NCBI GenBank assembly: GCA_026397725.1
Contig: JAPLUI010000495.1
Coordinates: 1-42,144 of the forward strand
DNA: 42,144 nucleotides
Direction: 5' to 3'
Source: Verrucomicrobiota bacterium
Lineage (GTDB): Bacteria > Verrucomicrobiota > Verrucomicrobiia > Verrucomicrobiales > Akkermansiaceae
Shown here: one piece after another, positions 17,364 to 26,677 of the stretch
How positions within the stretch are numbered: position 1 is the stretch's first letter
How the letters are laid out: the number at the start of each line of letters is the position of its first letter
Notes under the pieces: generated by a model
Told to the model about the DNA's origin: nothing
The model's database searches: none
The model's input: only the letters and a program-made list of their open reading frames with translations
Program-made: the position numbers and the translations under genes

Positions 17364-19206
17364 AATTGCGATGGCCGGCCTGCTGTGTGGCGGACTGGCC
17401 GGAACCGGGTGGTCGGCGGTCGATCCGGCGAACCTGCGGTGTGAGCATCTGGAGAATCCCCTGGGCATCGACGTGGCGAAGCCGCGCCTGAGCTGGGTGA
17501 TTCCCGATCTGAAATTTGAAAGTTCAAATTTGGAATCCTCCCTTCCCCGCGGAGTGTGGCAGACGGCCTATCAGGTATTGGTGGCGTCGAGTGAGAAGAT
17601 ATTGGCCGCCGATCGGGGTGATCTATGGGACAGCGGGAAGGTGGATGCTGAGAAGTCCGCCTGCATCGAATATGCAGGGGAGGCATTGTCTCCCGCCACC
17701 CGTTACTGGTGGAAAGTGCGGGTTTGGGACCAGGCGGGAAAGTCCAGCGGCTTCAGCACGCCGGCTCGGTTTGATACCGGCCTGGGACCCAAGGACTGGA
17801 CGGCCAGGTTCATCTGGGACGGGACCGACAACCTGAACAACTTTGCCTATTTCCGCAAGGCATTCGTTGTGACCGGCAAGCCGAGTATGGCAAAAGTATA
17901 TGTGACTGCCCACAATGACATTTATGCAATGTGCGTGCGCTCAGCCAGCCAGAACGTCCAGCCGGGCATGATCAGCACGGACGCCAACCGTGAACAATCG
18001 CCCTGGACCACGGATGGCTGGCATATCGGCAATGTCCTGCTCTACAATCACCATGGCACCACGATCATCGACAAGGTCGTTCATGACTATGCGGCGGAAC
18101 AGCGGCCCAATGGCGACTTTTTTGCCTGTAGTCCGGCGGAATGCTTCGGTAGTCCGGAATGGTCGATGTACTGGCCCATGCTGCTCTGGCAGCAGTATCT
18201 GTTTGCGGGTGATGAGGTGCTGCTGCGCGGGATGGCACCGCGCCTGATCCGATTCCTGAATTGCCTGAAGCCGTCCCAGGATCCGAAGACCAAACTGCAG
18301 AATCCTCCGGGATGGCGGATTTCGGAGTGGGCAGGCGGGGACATGCCAAGTGAAGGCCTTAATATCACCACCACGTGCCTGTACTATGAGAACCTGCGCA
18401 TCGCCGCCCGGGTCTTTGACGTGCTCAAACAGGCCGATGTGAGCAATGATTATCTGCGGCAGGCGGAAGAGGTCAAGGCTGGTGTCAACGCGCACCTGTT
18501 CAACGGCGAATTCTATCGGGTCCGGACTGACCGACAGGAAATGTATCCGGTCGCCTCGGCCTGGCCGCTGCGGTTCGATATGGTGCCGCCTGCGTTGAAA
18601 GCCAGGGTCGTTGCGACTATTGAGAAGGCCGGGACGCCCGACTTCGGCGCCTACGGCGCCGAGACATTCTACGCAGGACTGCTCAACGCGGGTGGCAGCG
18701 ATTTCGTGATCGGCGACCTGGCCCGCTACAAGTCCATGCTTGCTGAGAACAAGACCAACTGGGAACGCTTTGTGTTCGGTGAGGATGAGGTCAATCACGC
18801 CTGGACCTCATTTCCAGGCGCTCATTTCCTGAAATACATCGCCGGCATCCAGCCCACAAGCGGCGGATTCGCCACCTTCGACGTCCGACCGGCAACGGGC
18901 GGCCTGGCTTTTGCGGAAGGGACGGTTCCGACCATCAAGGGGCCTATTGCGACCCGTTGGGAGAAAGGCGCCGGTGGTCGTTTCGCGCTTTCGGTAAGTG
19001 TCCCGCCCAACACCCGTGCCACCGTTTGCATGCCGATGCTGGTTCCTGGAAAGATCCGGATAACTGAATCCGGAAAGCTCCTGTGGCCATTGGAATCAGC
19101 CGTGAAGATCCCCGGTGTCCTCGCTGTCAAATGCGACGATCCTTTCATCCGGTGTGAAGTTGGCTCCGGAACCTACAGCTTTGTGGCGCTTCCTCAGGAG
19201 AATTAG
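17308..19206 (+). CDS. GH78 alpha-L-rhamnosidase with an internal in-frame deletion
   Basis: A 632-aa frame. After a hydrophobic leader (LIIAMAGLLCGGLAG) comes the N-terminal Fn3-like domain of GH78 (LRCEHLENPLGIDVAKPRLSW, YWWKVRVWDQAGKSSGFS) and the start of the next beta domain (ARFIWDGTD, AKVYVTAHNDIYAM). The sequence then jumps at ~17930 directly into the catalytic barrel (NVQPGMISTDANREQSPWTT). About 300 residues present in the intact paralogue at 32190 are absent, yet the frame is kept. The probable general acid (Glu in DANRE, residue 229) and a candidate base (Glu 486 in TNWERF) remain. A small insertion also lies after RLSWVIPD. The start is unclear: TTG 17308, GTG 17341 and ATG 17371 are in frame, and the upstream region looks rearranged. 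Hydrolysis of alpha-L-rhamnosides is the family role, but folding and activity are doubtful. Confidence 0.65.
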   Translation: MLTGDICSSNVVYLQAALIIAMAGLLCGGLAGTGWSAVDPANLRCEHLENPLGIDVAKPRLSWVIPDLKFESSNLESSLPRGVWQTAYQVLVASSEKILAADRGDLWDSGKVDAEKSACIEYAGEALSPATRYWWKVRVWDQAGKSSGFSTPARFDTGLGPKDWTARFIWDGTDNLNNFAYFRKAFVVTGKPSMAKVYVTAHNDIYAMCVRSASQNVQPGMISTDANREQSPWTTDGWHIGNVLLYNHHGTTIIDKVVHDYAAEQRPNGDFFACSPAECFGSPEWSMYWPMLLWQQYLFAGDEVLLRGMAPRLIRFLNCLKPSQDPKTKLQNPPGWRISEWAGGDMPSEGLNITTTCLYYENLRIAARVFDVLKQADVSNDYLRQAEEVKAGVNAHLFNGEFYRVRTDRQEMYPVASAWPLRFDMVPPALKARVVATIEKAGTPDFGAYGAETFYAGLLNAGGSDFVIGDLARYKSMLAENKTNWERFVFGEDEVNHAWTSFPGAHFLKYIAGIQPTSGGFATFDVRPATGGLAFAEGTVPTIKGPIATRWEKGAGGRFALSVSVPPNTRATVCMPMLVPGKIRITESGKLLWPLESAVKIPGVLAVKCDDPFIRCEVGSGTYSFVALPQEN

Positions 19207-19272
19207 GATGATCAACTGCACAACATTGTGCGCCAGGGATCAATCGGGCTGGATCGGACGGACTCTGCGCAG

Positions 19273-19450
19273 ACGAACTTGCTTCGTGGCGGGAAGTGGA
19301 TATGGTTTCCTGAAGGCAACTGCGCATCAAGGTCAGTGGTCCGGCGGGAACAACTGTCGGAATGACAGCGGCCTACAGTCTGAAGGAAGATGGAACCCTG
19401 AAGACGGCGGACAACCGGAATGCCAGTTGCACGGATGTTTACGTTATTGA
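19273..19450 (+). pseudogene. Fragment of another GH78 rhamnosidase, frameshifted
   Basis: From 19273 one frame reads LLRGGKWIWFPEGN, the usual opening of the GH78 N-terminal beta domain. From 19323, in another frame, comes RIKVSGPAGTTVGM, then TAAYSLKEDGTLKTADNRNA and CTDVYVIEM. This corresponds to the later GH78 segment seen intact at about 34020-34170 (VGWVRLKVRGTAGQRLTVRH, ATDYFIL). The two pieces are non-adjacent parts of a rhamnosidase brought together by deletion. No catalytic domain is present. The remainder of 19207-19480 has no other recognisable gene. Confidence 0.6.
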
Positions 19451-19480
19451 GATGAGAGATATGCGCCCCCCCCGTTTCCC

Positions 19481-22400
19481 ATGTGCCAATACACCACTAC
19501 CAACCGCAAACGCCGCTACCTCCAGTGGCTCCTTCTCCTCACGCTGCTGGCCGTGGCCGGCGGACTCGTCAGGCGCCAGGACCCGCCGCGCGTTCTAGCA
19601 GAATCGCGTAACGCACGGTCCGCCGCCGGTGCGCAGTCAGCCGACCGCCCTGCCGCAGGTCCGGGATCTAACACGGTGGCGGACGCCGCGGTGCCGGAGC
19701 CGGTCGCGGCTGACGGCCCGATTGTTAGTAATGCCCATCGGTCCGGTGCCCGACGACCGGACCATGACGCCCGCGCCGAGGCCACCGCAAGCATGATCTT
19801 GCCTGCGGATTTTCTCGACCGCGTGGTGACCGGCAAGCGCCTTGCCTTCACTCTGCCGGACGGCAAGGATGTGCGGGGCGAGGTGCGAATGAGCGGGCGT
19901 GACGCAAATGGGATCCTCTTTGTGCAAGCACGGCTCGAACAACCCGCCGCCGGTGTCTGCTTTCTGCAACGCCAGACCGTGGCGGGAGTTGCCGGCCCCA
20001 TGGTCGGCCATGTGCGCTTCGATGGGCATGACCGCGCCTGGAAAATCGAACCCACCGCCGACCTGAAGGCGGCCCGCTTCGTTGACCGCACGCTCGACGA
20101 GGTGATGTGTGCCAATTACGAGAAATTGCCCGAAGCGATGGAGACTGCGCCAGGGAACGTCCAACGAGCCCCGCAAACCCACCCGACCAACATTCCGATT
20201 CCTCCCTATCAGACGGTCATTCCCTTGCAGAGCCTGCCCGGCGCGACCGGGGTGCTCTATCTTGATTTCGACGGTGAGGAGGGGCCGTTTGCGGGCTGGG
20301 GTTCATTCACCGCAGCGCCCTCCGGGGCGACCAACGCGCAGGTGTTCGAGGTTTGGAAAATGGTCTGCGAGGATTACCAGGGCTTCAATTTGAACGTCAC
20401 CACCGATCGCAAGGTGTTCGATGCAGCCACGCCCGGTCGCCGCCAACAAATCATCATCACCTCCACCGACACTGCCGCGCCCGGCGCGGGTGGCGTCGCT
20501 TACCTCGGAACCTTCAACTGGGGCGACAGCCGGCCCTGCTGGTCGTTTGCCACCACCGGCAAGAATGCCGCCGAGGTAATCTCCCACGAACTCGGGCACA
20601 CGCTCAATCTGGGTCACGACGGCCAAACGCCCTCCACGGAATACTACGGTGGCCAAGGCAGCGGCAGCACCGGTTGGGCTCCGATCATGGGCGTCGGTTA
20701 CTCTCAAAACCTCACCCAGTGGTCCAAGGGCGAGTATCTCAACGCCAGCAATACTCAGGATGACCTGGCCATCATCGTCAACAACAACAATGACGTCGGT
20801 TACCGGGCGGACGATACCGGCGACACGCTGGCGACCGCCCGATACCTTGAAATCCTCTCTAACGGCACTGTCTCCGGCGAGGGCATCATCGAGCAAACCG
20901 GCGACGTTGACGCGTTTCGCTTCCGCACCAACGGCGGCCAGGCGACAATCAATGTTGATCCCGTGAGCGCCAACCCCAACCTCGACATCCATGCCGAGAT
21001 CGTTGATGCCGTCAGCCTGAGTGTCATCGTTTCCAACAATCCGGACGCGGCGATCAACGCCACGCTCTCGGCGAATCTGCCCGCCGGAGAATACCTGCTG
21101 CGCGTCCGCGGGACCGGGCGGGGCGATCCGCTTATCGACGGCTATTCGAACTATGGTTGTCTGGGAACCTATCTTTTTTCCGGCACGGTCTCTAACAGAA
21201 TTTGGGCAGAGCGCTTCAGCATCGCGGAAGGCACCGCCAACGGGACAGCGGTGGGCACGGTGACCGCCCGCAACAACCACGGCGGCGCCCGGTTGACGTG
21301 GTCCCTCGCCAGCGGCAACACCGGCGGGGCCTTTGCCATCAACCCCGCCACCGGAACGATCACGGTGGCCAACAGCGCGGCCCTCGACTACGAGGCGTTT
21401 TCCAGCCGCTGGGACGATCCGGCGGACATCGAGTTGTTTGTAAGCATCACCGATGCGGCAAATCCCGCGCTCGATGAGTCGATCCGCACGGTCGTGACCC
21501 TGACCAACGTGAATGAGGCACCGGTGATGACCGGTGGGCACTTCGAGGTGCCTGAATACGCCGCGGTTGGCAGCCTCGTGGGAACTGTCAACGCCAGCGA
21601 GGCGGACCGTTTCGACTTTCTCACCTTCAGCATTCTCAGCGGCGATCCGGGCGGGCTCTTCACCATCGATCCCTACAGCGGCGCCATCCGCATCGCCACC
21701 GCAATGCACATGTCAGAGGACAAGCAGTTTGATCTGACAATCCGGGCCGTGGACCAAGGGCTGCCGGCACTTTCGACCACCGTCACCTGCACAGTCCACG
21801 TCATCAATGTGAGCGGACAGGCTGCCACCATCATCGTTTCCTGCGATAACGGCTATGAGTTGTATGCGAACGGCGGTTTGGTGGGCAGCGGCAGCAACTG
21901 GAATCAGGCTGGACAACATCAAGGCGTTGCATTGGCTACCGGCAAGAATGTGATTGCCATCAAGGGCACGGATGCCGGAGGAATCGCCGGGCTGCTTGCG
22001 GAAATCGTCAACGCGGGCCAACGGTTGGTCACGGGCACCGGATGGAAAGTGTCGACCGGTCCGCCGTCGAACTGGAAGGACCTCTCATATGATGACAGCG
22101 GCTGGGCATCGGCGACGGATTATGGGGCCTACGGGATTTCGCCGTGGTACACGAATGTCTCCGGCATGCCCGGCGATACTGCGGCGCACTGGATCTGGTC
22201 GTCTAACAACGACGCGGACAATGCCGTGTATTTTCGGTACTCCCTTGCAGTCGAGCCTGAATCGGCCAACGACCCGCCGGTGATCGCCCAAGGTGATTGG
22301 GTGAGTGTCTTGATGAGCAAGGATTCATTCCCCGCACCATTCAGCCTCACGCTCAGCGCCAGCGATGCCAATGGCGATGCGATCATGTGGTCGGTGGATT

Positions 22401-25400
22401 CACCCGCCTCGCACGGCACCGCAGTGGTGAGTGGTACCGGCACGAGCAAGACGATCGCATATACGCCCGCCAGTGGTTACGCCGGCGTGGATAGCTTTGT
22501 CGTCCGGGCATTCGACGCCAATGGCGGGACGGACACCATCACGGTGAACGTGATAATCCGGGCGATCGGTAATGAACCAGCGGGGTTGTTGGCCGAGTTT
22601 TTCGACTATCCCAGCGATCTGTCGGCGCTGCCGGACTTGTCGGGCAAGACTCCGGATGTCACGCGGACCGACGCGCAAATCAACTACCCATCGACGACGA
22701 GCGCGTGGACGGGACTGCCCAGCACCATGCAGGAAACGTTCGCCTCGCGGCATACTGGCAGGCTCCGGATCGATACCGCCGGGAGCTACACCTTCTATCT
22801 GGAGTCGGATGATGGTTCAAAGTTATTGCTCAACGACGCGTTGCTCATCAGCAATGACGGCTTGCACGCGATGAACGAGGTTTCAGCCACCGTTTCCTTG
22901 ACCCCGGGACTCCACCCCATCCGCGTCGAGTTCTTTGAGAATGGCGGCGGAGCGGGGCTGATCTTCCGGTGGTCGGGACCCGGCATCGCCAAACAGGTGG
23001 TGCCGGCCAGTGTACTCTATCAACCGTACCTGCCCAATGTGGCCCCGGTTGCCAACGCGCAAAGCGTGACGACGAAAGCCGACACCGCCAAGGCCATCGT
23101 CCTAACAGGCAGCGATGCCAACGGTGACACCCTGACATATGCGATTGTGACCCAACCAACCCACGGCACGCTGTCGGGCACCCCACCGGCTGTCACCTAC
23201 ACCCCTGCCGCCGGCTACTCCGGCAGCGATTCGTTCACCTGCAAGGTCAATGACGGCACGGTGGATTCCGCACCCGCGACGGTGACCATCACGGTCCAGC
23301 GCAACGCTGCCCCGATCGCCAACGCGCAAGGCGTGACGGTGGGTGCCAGCAGCTCCAAGGCCATCACTCTGGCAGGCAGCGATGCCGATGGCGACACCTT
23401 GACCTACGCGATCGTGACCCAAGCGGCCCACGGCACGCTGTCGGGAACCCCGCCGGCTGTCACCTACACCCCTGCCGCCGGCTACGCAGGCAATGATTCG
23501 TTCACTTTCAAGGTCAATGACGGCATGGTGGATTCAGCGCCTGCGACGGTTTCGATCAGCGTGCTGAACAATGACGCCCCGGCCGCCAATGCGCAAAACG
23601 TGACGGCCAAGACCGCTACCGCCAAGGCCATCACCCTCAGCGGCAGCGATGCCAATGGCGACACCCTAAGCTACGCCATTGTGACCCGGTCGGCCCACGG
23701 CACGTTGTCGGGCACCCCGCCGGCTGTCACCTACACCTCTGCCGCCGGCTACTCCGGCAGCGATTCATTCACCTTCAAGGTCAATGACGGCCTGGCGGAT
23801 TCCGCTCCCACAACGGTCTTGATCACGGTCTATCAAGCAGCGGGCCCGGCGGCGGCTTTCTGGGCGGGTGAGATCAATGCCAATTGGACCACGGCTGCCA
23901 ATTGGAAAACCACCGTCGCGGGAGGGATTGCCACCGGCGATGCTCCCGCCAACCAAACCAACGTCACCTTCGCCACGACGACTCCGGTGGCCGGCAATCT
24001 GACCAACGCCTTGGACGCCGATGTCCACATCAACAGCCTGAGCTTCGCCACCACCGCAGCATTGCCGGTGACCATCGGCGGCACGAAGATGCTCAAGATC
24101 GAGGCCACTGGTGCCAACGGCAACACCGCCGGCAGTGGCATCGTGGTTGGCACCCCGACGAGCGGCTCTGTCACCCACACGATCAGTGCCAATGCCGGCC
24201 TCGCCGCCAGCCAGACGTGGACCGTGAACAGTGCCGGCGTTTCTAACAATGCCACGCTCGCGGCCAGCGGTGCGGTCACCGATTCCGGCGGGGGCTACAC
24301 TTTCACCAAGGCTGGCACCGGCACTCTGAACCTCAACGGTGTGACGACGGTGGGCAGTTTGAACATCGGGTATCAGATGAGTTCCGGCAATGTGGTGGTG
24401 GGCAACGGGGGCTCGTTGTCCGTGGGAAGAGGCTCCGGCAATAACCTGTATGTTGGAGTGGGCAGTGGGGGCAACGGCACCCTTGATGCATCCTTGTCCG
24501 CCGGGATCACCGCCAGCGTGGGGAACTTCTATGTCGGCAGTGGGAGCAGTGGCGGCACTGGAACCTTGAAACTAGGGGCTAACAACACGATTACAGCCGC
24601 CACGCTGTGCGGCGTGGGAACCTCATTGTGGGACTGGACAACCGGGACCCTCACGACTGCCGACGCCAGCACCACGACGATTCACACCCCGGAGATGCGG
24701 ATCGGCTACGGCATCGCCAACGGCACCAGCAGCGGTACCGGCACCATCACCTTGGGCAGTGGCGCGTCGTTCACCGTGGACGGCGTGGTTGCCGGCAATG
24801 GTAGCGGACGGGCGGTGATGTGGGTCGGATATGACGAGGAACAATACACCCGCCCCAGCAACGGCACCGTGAACCTGTCGGCGGGCACCGCCAGCCTCAC
24901 GCTTGGCTCACTGGTGGTCGGCGGCCAACTCGGCAACGCCACCACGCCGGGCACCTTGACCATGGGCACCAGCGGCTCGAATCACCTTGATGTCAGTGGT
25001 GCCGGCAGCGCGGTCAGGATCGGTTATGCCGACTTGTGGAACGCCAATAACGGCGGTTCGGCAACCGGCACGGTTACCCTCGCCAACCTCGACGCAAGCA
25101 GTGCCATCACTTCCACCGACAACAGCACGGCGATTCTGATCGGATATCGGGGTGCCGAATTCACCGGTTCGTGTACTGGCACACTGAACCTCAATGGTGG
25201 CACGCTGACCATCACCACCACCGGCACGGCCATTGGCAGTGGCGGCAGCGGCGGCACCAGCAACCTCAACTTGAACGGCGTCACGCTCAAAGCCGGCGCG
25301 TCGAGCCCGACCTGGCTGCAAGGCCTGACGTTTGCCAAGATCAAATCCGGCGGGGTGGTGTTTGACACGAATGGCAACGGCATCACGGTGGCTCAAGCAC

Positions 25401-26293
25401 TGCTCGCCGACGGAACCTCCCCCGGCGGCGGCCTGACCAAGACCGGCGCGGGCATGCTGACCCTCGGCGGTGCCAACACCTACACCGGTAGCACCATTGT
25501 CAGCGGCGGGACGCTGGCGCTCGGCGTGCCAGCATCGCTCGCCAGCAGTGCTGGCGTGCGGCTGGCTGCGGGCACGCAGTTAGACACCTCGGCCCAGGCG
25601 TCCTATGCCATCCCCGCCGGCCAGCCGATCACCTTGCACCTCTCGGGTGCGGGCACGGGTACTTCGGGCAGGATCACCGCCGCCGGGCTCGACATCCGCA
25701 ACGCAACCGTGGTCCTGGCCATCGACACCACGCTCAACGACAGCGTCTATGTGCTCGCGGAATACACCTCGCTCACCGGCAGCACGCTGGCCTCAGTGAC
25801 CGCACCGCCGACAGGTTATTCGCTACAGTACAATTACAACGGCAACAAGATCGCCTTGGTGGCGGATGTCGTCAGCGGTTATGCCTGCTGGGCCAATGGT
25901 TTCAGCGGCCCGCCGCTGTCTAACACATCTGCGCATGCCGACCCCGACGGCGACGGCCTTCCGAATGCGATTGAATATGTGTTGGGCACCGACCCGCGCT
26001 ACTCCAACCGGAGCGGCCCGAAGGCGTCTTCCGTTGGCACCGACATGGTGGTGACCTTCAGCCGCAGCGATGTCTCGGAGACTGCGGATATGGCCTTGGC
26101 GGTCCAGGTCAGCACCGACCTGGAAGATTGGACGACGATCCCGAGCTACATGATCGGCGCGACCACCGAGACCTCGAGTGCGGACGTCGTGGTGGCGGAA
26201 AACGGCACCGCGGCTGACATCATCACCGTGACGATTCCCAAAGGCAGCAACGCCAAAACCTTCGCCCGCCTGCGGGCCGTCGTGAGTGAGTGA
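19481..26293 (+). CDS. 2270-aa exported metzincin-like zinc peptidase with adhesin-type repeats
   Basis: A type II-like or leader hydrophobic segment (residues ~13-30, LQWLLLLTLLAVAGGLV) follows an RKRR motif. A zinc peptidase site HELGHTLNLGH has ligands His369, His373 and His379 and catalytic Glu370; a Met-turn candidate is Met403 (PIMGVGYSQ). About 467-570 is a PPC-like beta domain, ~574-780 two cadherin-like repeats (TGTITVANSAALDYEAF), ~787-927 a carbohydrate-binding-like domain, and ~930-1030 an Ig-like domain. About 1032-1180 is PA14 (AGSYTFYLESDDGSKLLLND). About 1187-1450 holds three 89-aa tandem Ig/cadherin-like units, ~1457-2130 autotransporter-associated strands (GAGMLTLGGANTYTGSTIV), and the end a C-terminal module with DPDGDGLPNAIEYVLGTDP and a final FARLRAVVSE. 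It is probably a surface or secreted peptidase with adhesin-like arms. A run of eight C lies just upstream of the start. Confidence 0.85.
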   Translation: MCQYTTTNRKRRYLQWLLLLTLLAVAGGLVRRQDPPRVLAESRNARSAAGAQSADRPAAGPGSNTVADAAVPEPVAADGPIVSNAHRSGARRPDHDARAEATASMILPADFLDRVVTGKRLAFTLPDGKDVRGEVRMSGRDANGILFVQARLEQPAAGVCFLQRQTVAGVAGPMVGHVRFDGHDRAWKIEPTADLKAARFVDRTLDEVMCANYEKLPEAMETAPGNVQRAPQTHPTNIPIPPYQTVIPLQSLPGATGVLYLDFDGEEGPFAGWGSFTAAPSGATNAQVFEVWKMVCEDYQGFNLNVTTDRKVFDAATPGRRQQIIITSTDTAAPGAGGVAYLGTFNWGDSRPCWSFATTGKNAAEVISHELGHTLNLGHDGQTPSTEYYGGQGSGSTGWAPIMGVGYSQNLTQWSKGEYLNASNTQDDLAIIVNNNNDVGYRADDTGDTLATARYLEILSNGTVSGEGIIEQTGDVDAFRFRTNGGQATINVDPVSANPNLDIHAEIVDAVSLSVIVSNNPDAAINATLSANLPAGEYLLRVRGTGRGDPLIDGYSNYGCLGTYLFSGTVSNRIWAERFSIAEGTANGTAVGTVTARNNHGGARLTWSLASGNTGGAFAINPATGTITVANSAALDYEAFSSRWDDPADIELFVSITDAANPALDESIRTVVTLTNVNEAPVMTGGHFEVPEYAAVGSLVGTVNASEADRFDFLTFSILSGDPGGLFTIDPYSGAIRIATAMHMSEDKQFDLTIRAVDQGLPALSTTVTCTVHVINVSGQAATIIVSCDNGYELYANGGLVGSGSNWNQAGQHQGVALATGKNVIAIKGTDAGGIAGLLAEIVNAGQRLVTGTGWKVSTGPPSNWKDLSYDDSGWASATDYGAYGISPWYTNVSGMPGDTAAHWIWSSNNDADNAVYFRYSLAVEPESANDPPVIAQGDWVSVLMSKDSFPAPFSLTLSASDANGDAIMWSVDSPASHGTAVVSGTGTSKTIAYTPASGYAGVDSFVVRAFDANGGTDTITVNVIIRAIGNEPAGLLAEFFDYPSDLSALPDLSGKTPDVTRTDAQINYPSTTSAWTGLPSTMQETFASRHTGRLRIDTAGSYTFYLESDDGSKLLLNDALLISNDGLHAMNEVSATVSLTPGLHPIRVEFFENGGGAGLIFRWSGPGIAKQVVPASVLYQPYLPNVAPVANAQSVTTKADTAKAIVLTGSDANGDTLTYAIVTQPTHGTLSGTPPAVTYTPAAGYSGSDSFTCKVNDGTVDSAPATVTITVQRNAAPIANAQGVTVGASSSKAITLAGSDADGDTLTYAIVTQAAHGTLSGTPPAVTYTPAAGYAGNDSFTFKVNDGMVDSAPATVSISVLNNDAPAANAQNVTAKTATAKAITLSGSDANGDTLSYAIVTRSAHGTLSGTPPAVTYTSAAGYSGSDSFTFKVNDGLADSAPTTVLITVYQAAGPAAAFWAGEINANWTTAANWKTTVAGGIATGDAPANQTNVTFATTTPVAGNLTNALDADVHINSLSFATTAALPVTIGGTKMLKIEATGANGNTAGSGIVVGTPTSGSVTHTISANAGLAASQTWTVNSAGVSNNATLAASGAVTDSGGGYTFTKAGTGTLNLNGVTTVGSLNIGYQMSSGNVVVGNGGSLSVGRGSGNNLYVGVGSGGNGTLDASLSAGITASVGNFYVGSGSSGGTGTLKLGANNTITAATLCGVGTSLWDWTTGTLTTADASTTTIHTPEMRIGYGIANGTSSGTGTITLGSGASFTVDGVVAGNGSGRAVMWVGYDEEQYTRPSNGTVNLSAGTASLTLGSLVVGGQLGNATTPGTLTMGTSGSNHLDVSGAGSAVRIGYADLWNANNGGSATGTVTLANLDASSAITSTDNSTAILIGYRGAEFTGSCTGTLNLNGGTLTITTTGTAIGSGGSGGTSNLNLNGVTLKAGASSPTWLQGLTFAKIKSGGVVFDTNGNGITVAQALLADGTSPGGGLTKTGAGMLTLGGANTYTGSTIVSGGTLALGVPASLASSAGVRLAAGTQLDTSAQASYAIPAGQPITLHLSGAGTGTSGRITAAGLDIRNATVVLAIDTTLNDSVYVLAEYTSLTGSTLASVTAPPTGYSLQYNYNGNKIALVADVVSGYACWANGFSGPPLSNTSAHADPDGDGLPNAIEYVLGTDPRYSNRSGPKASSVGTDMVVTFSRSDVSETADMALAVQVSTDLEDWTTIPSYMIGATTETSSADVVVAENGTAADIITVTIPKGSNAKTFARLRAVVSE
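23056..23832 (+). repeat. Three tandem ~267-bp (89-aa) Ig/cadherin-like units
   Basis: Equivalent landmarks (GGCACGCTGTCGGG or GGCACGTTGTCGGG) lie at about 23165, 23432 and 23699, exactly 267 bp apart. Each unit encodes a VxAKxATAKAITLxGSD-like opening, then GDTLxYAIVTxxxHGTLSG, PPAVTYT and DSFTFKVNDG. DNA identity is high enough for unit number to change by slippage or recombination. Confidence 0.85.
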
Positions 26294-26448
26294 ACACCAC
26301 CGACCAAGGCCCCGGCTTTCGCATGAGCCCGTGGCCTGCGGCTGCACCCAGGGCGGGTCGGACGGCGATCTGCCCATGTCCATGTAAAGCCAAATACTTG
26401 CGCAATGCTGGAATCCTTGAATGAGCAAATATGATGTCGTTAGCCCGG

Positions 26449-26624
26449 CTTTCGCAACTGGCGGCGGCTTTTGACTATTTTCGACGGTCTTCGGCGCAGT
26501 AGGCCTTGATCATACGGCATCGGCCTTTCAAAACGGCTTGTGGGGCAGACCCATCGCCCCGCCCCGTATCAAAACACTTGATCTCCCATGATCTCACAGG
26601 GTCTTAATCTTCCAGTTGCGAAAG
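26449..26624. repeat. Inverted repeat pair in intergenic DNA (possible MITE or IS remnant)
   Basis: CTTTCGCAACTGG (26449-26461) and its perfect reverse complement CCAGTTGCGAAAG (26612-26624) bound about 176 bp with no credible gene. The pair lies in the 384-bp gap between the giant peptidase and the beta-helix gene. It may be a deletion derivative of an insertion sequence. Nothing else is recognised in 26294-26677. Confidence 0.5.
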
Positions 26625-26677
26625 TCGAGTGAAGCCCGATAGAAAACCCCAGATAGTCCGTAACCACCCACATCACA

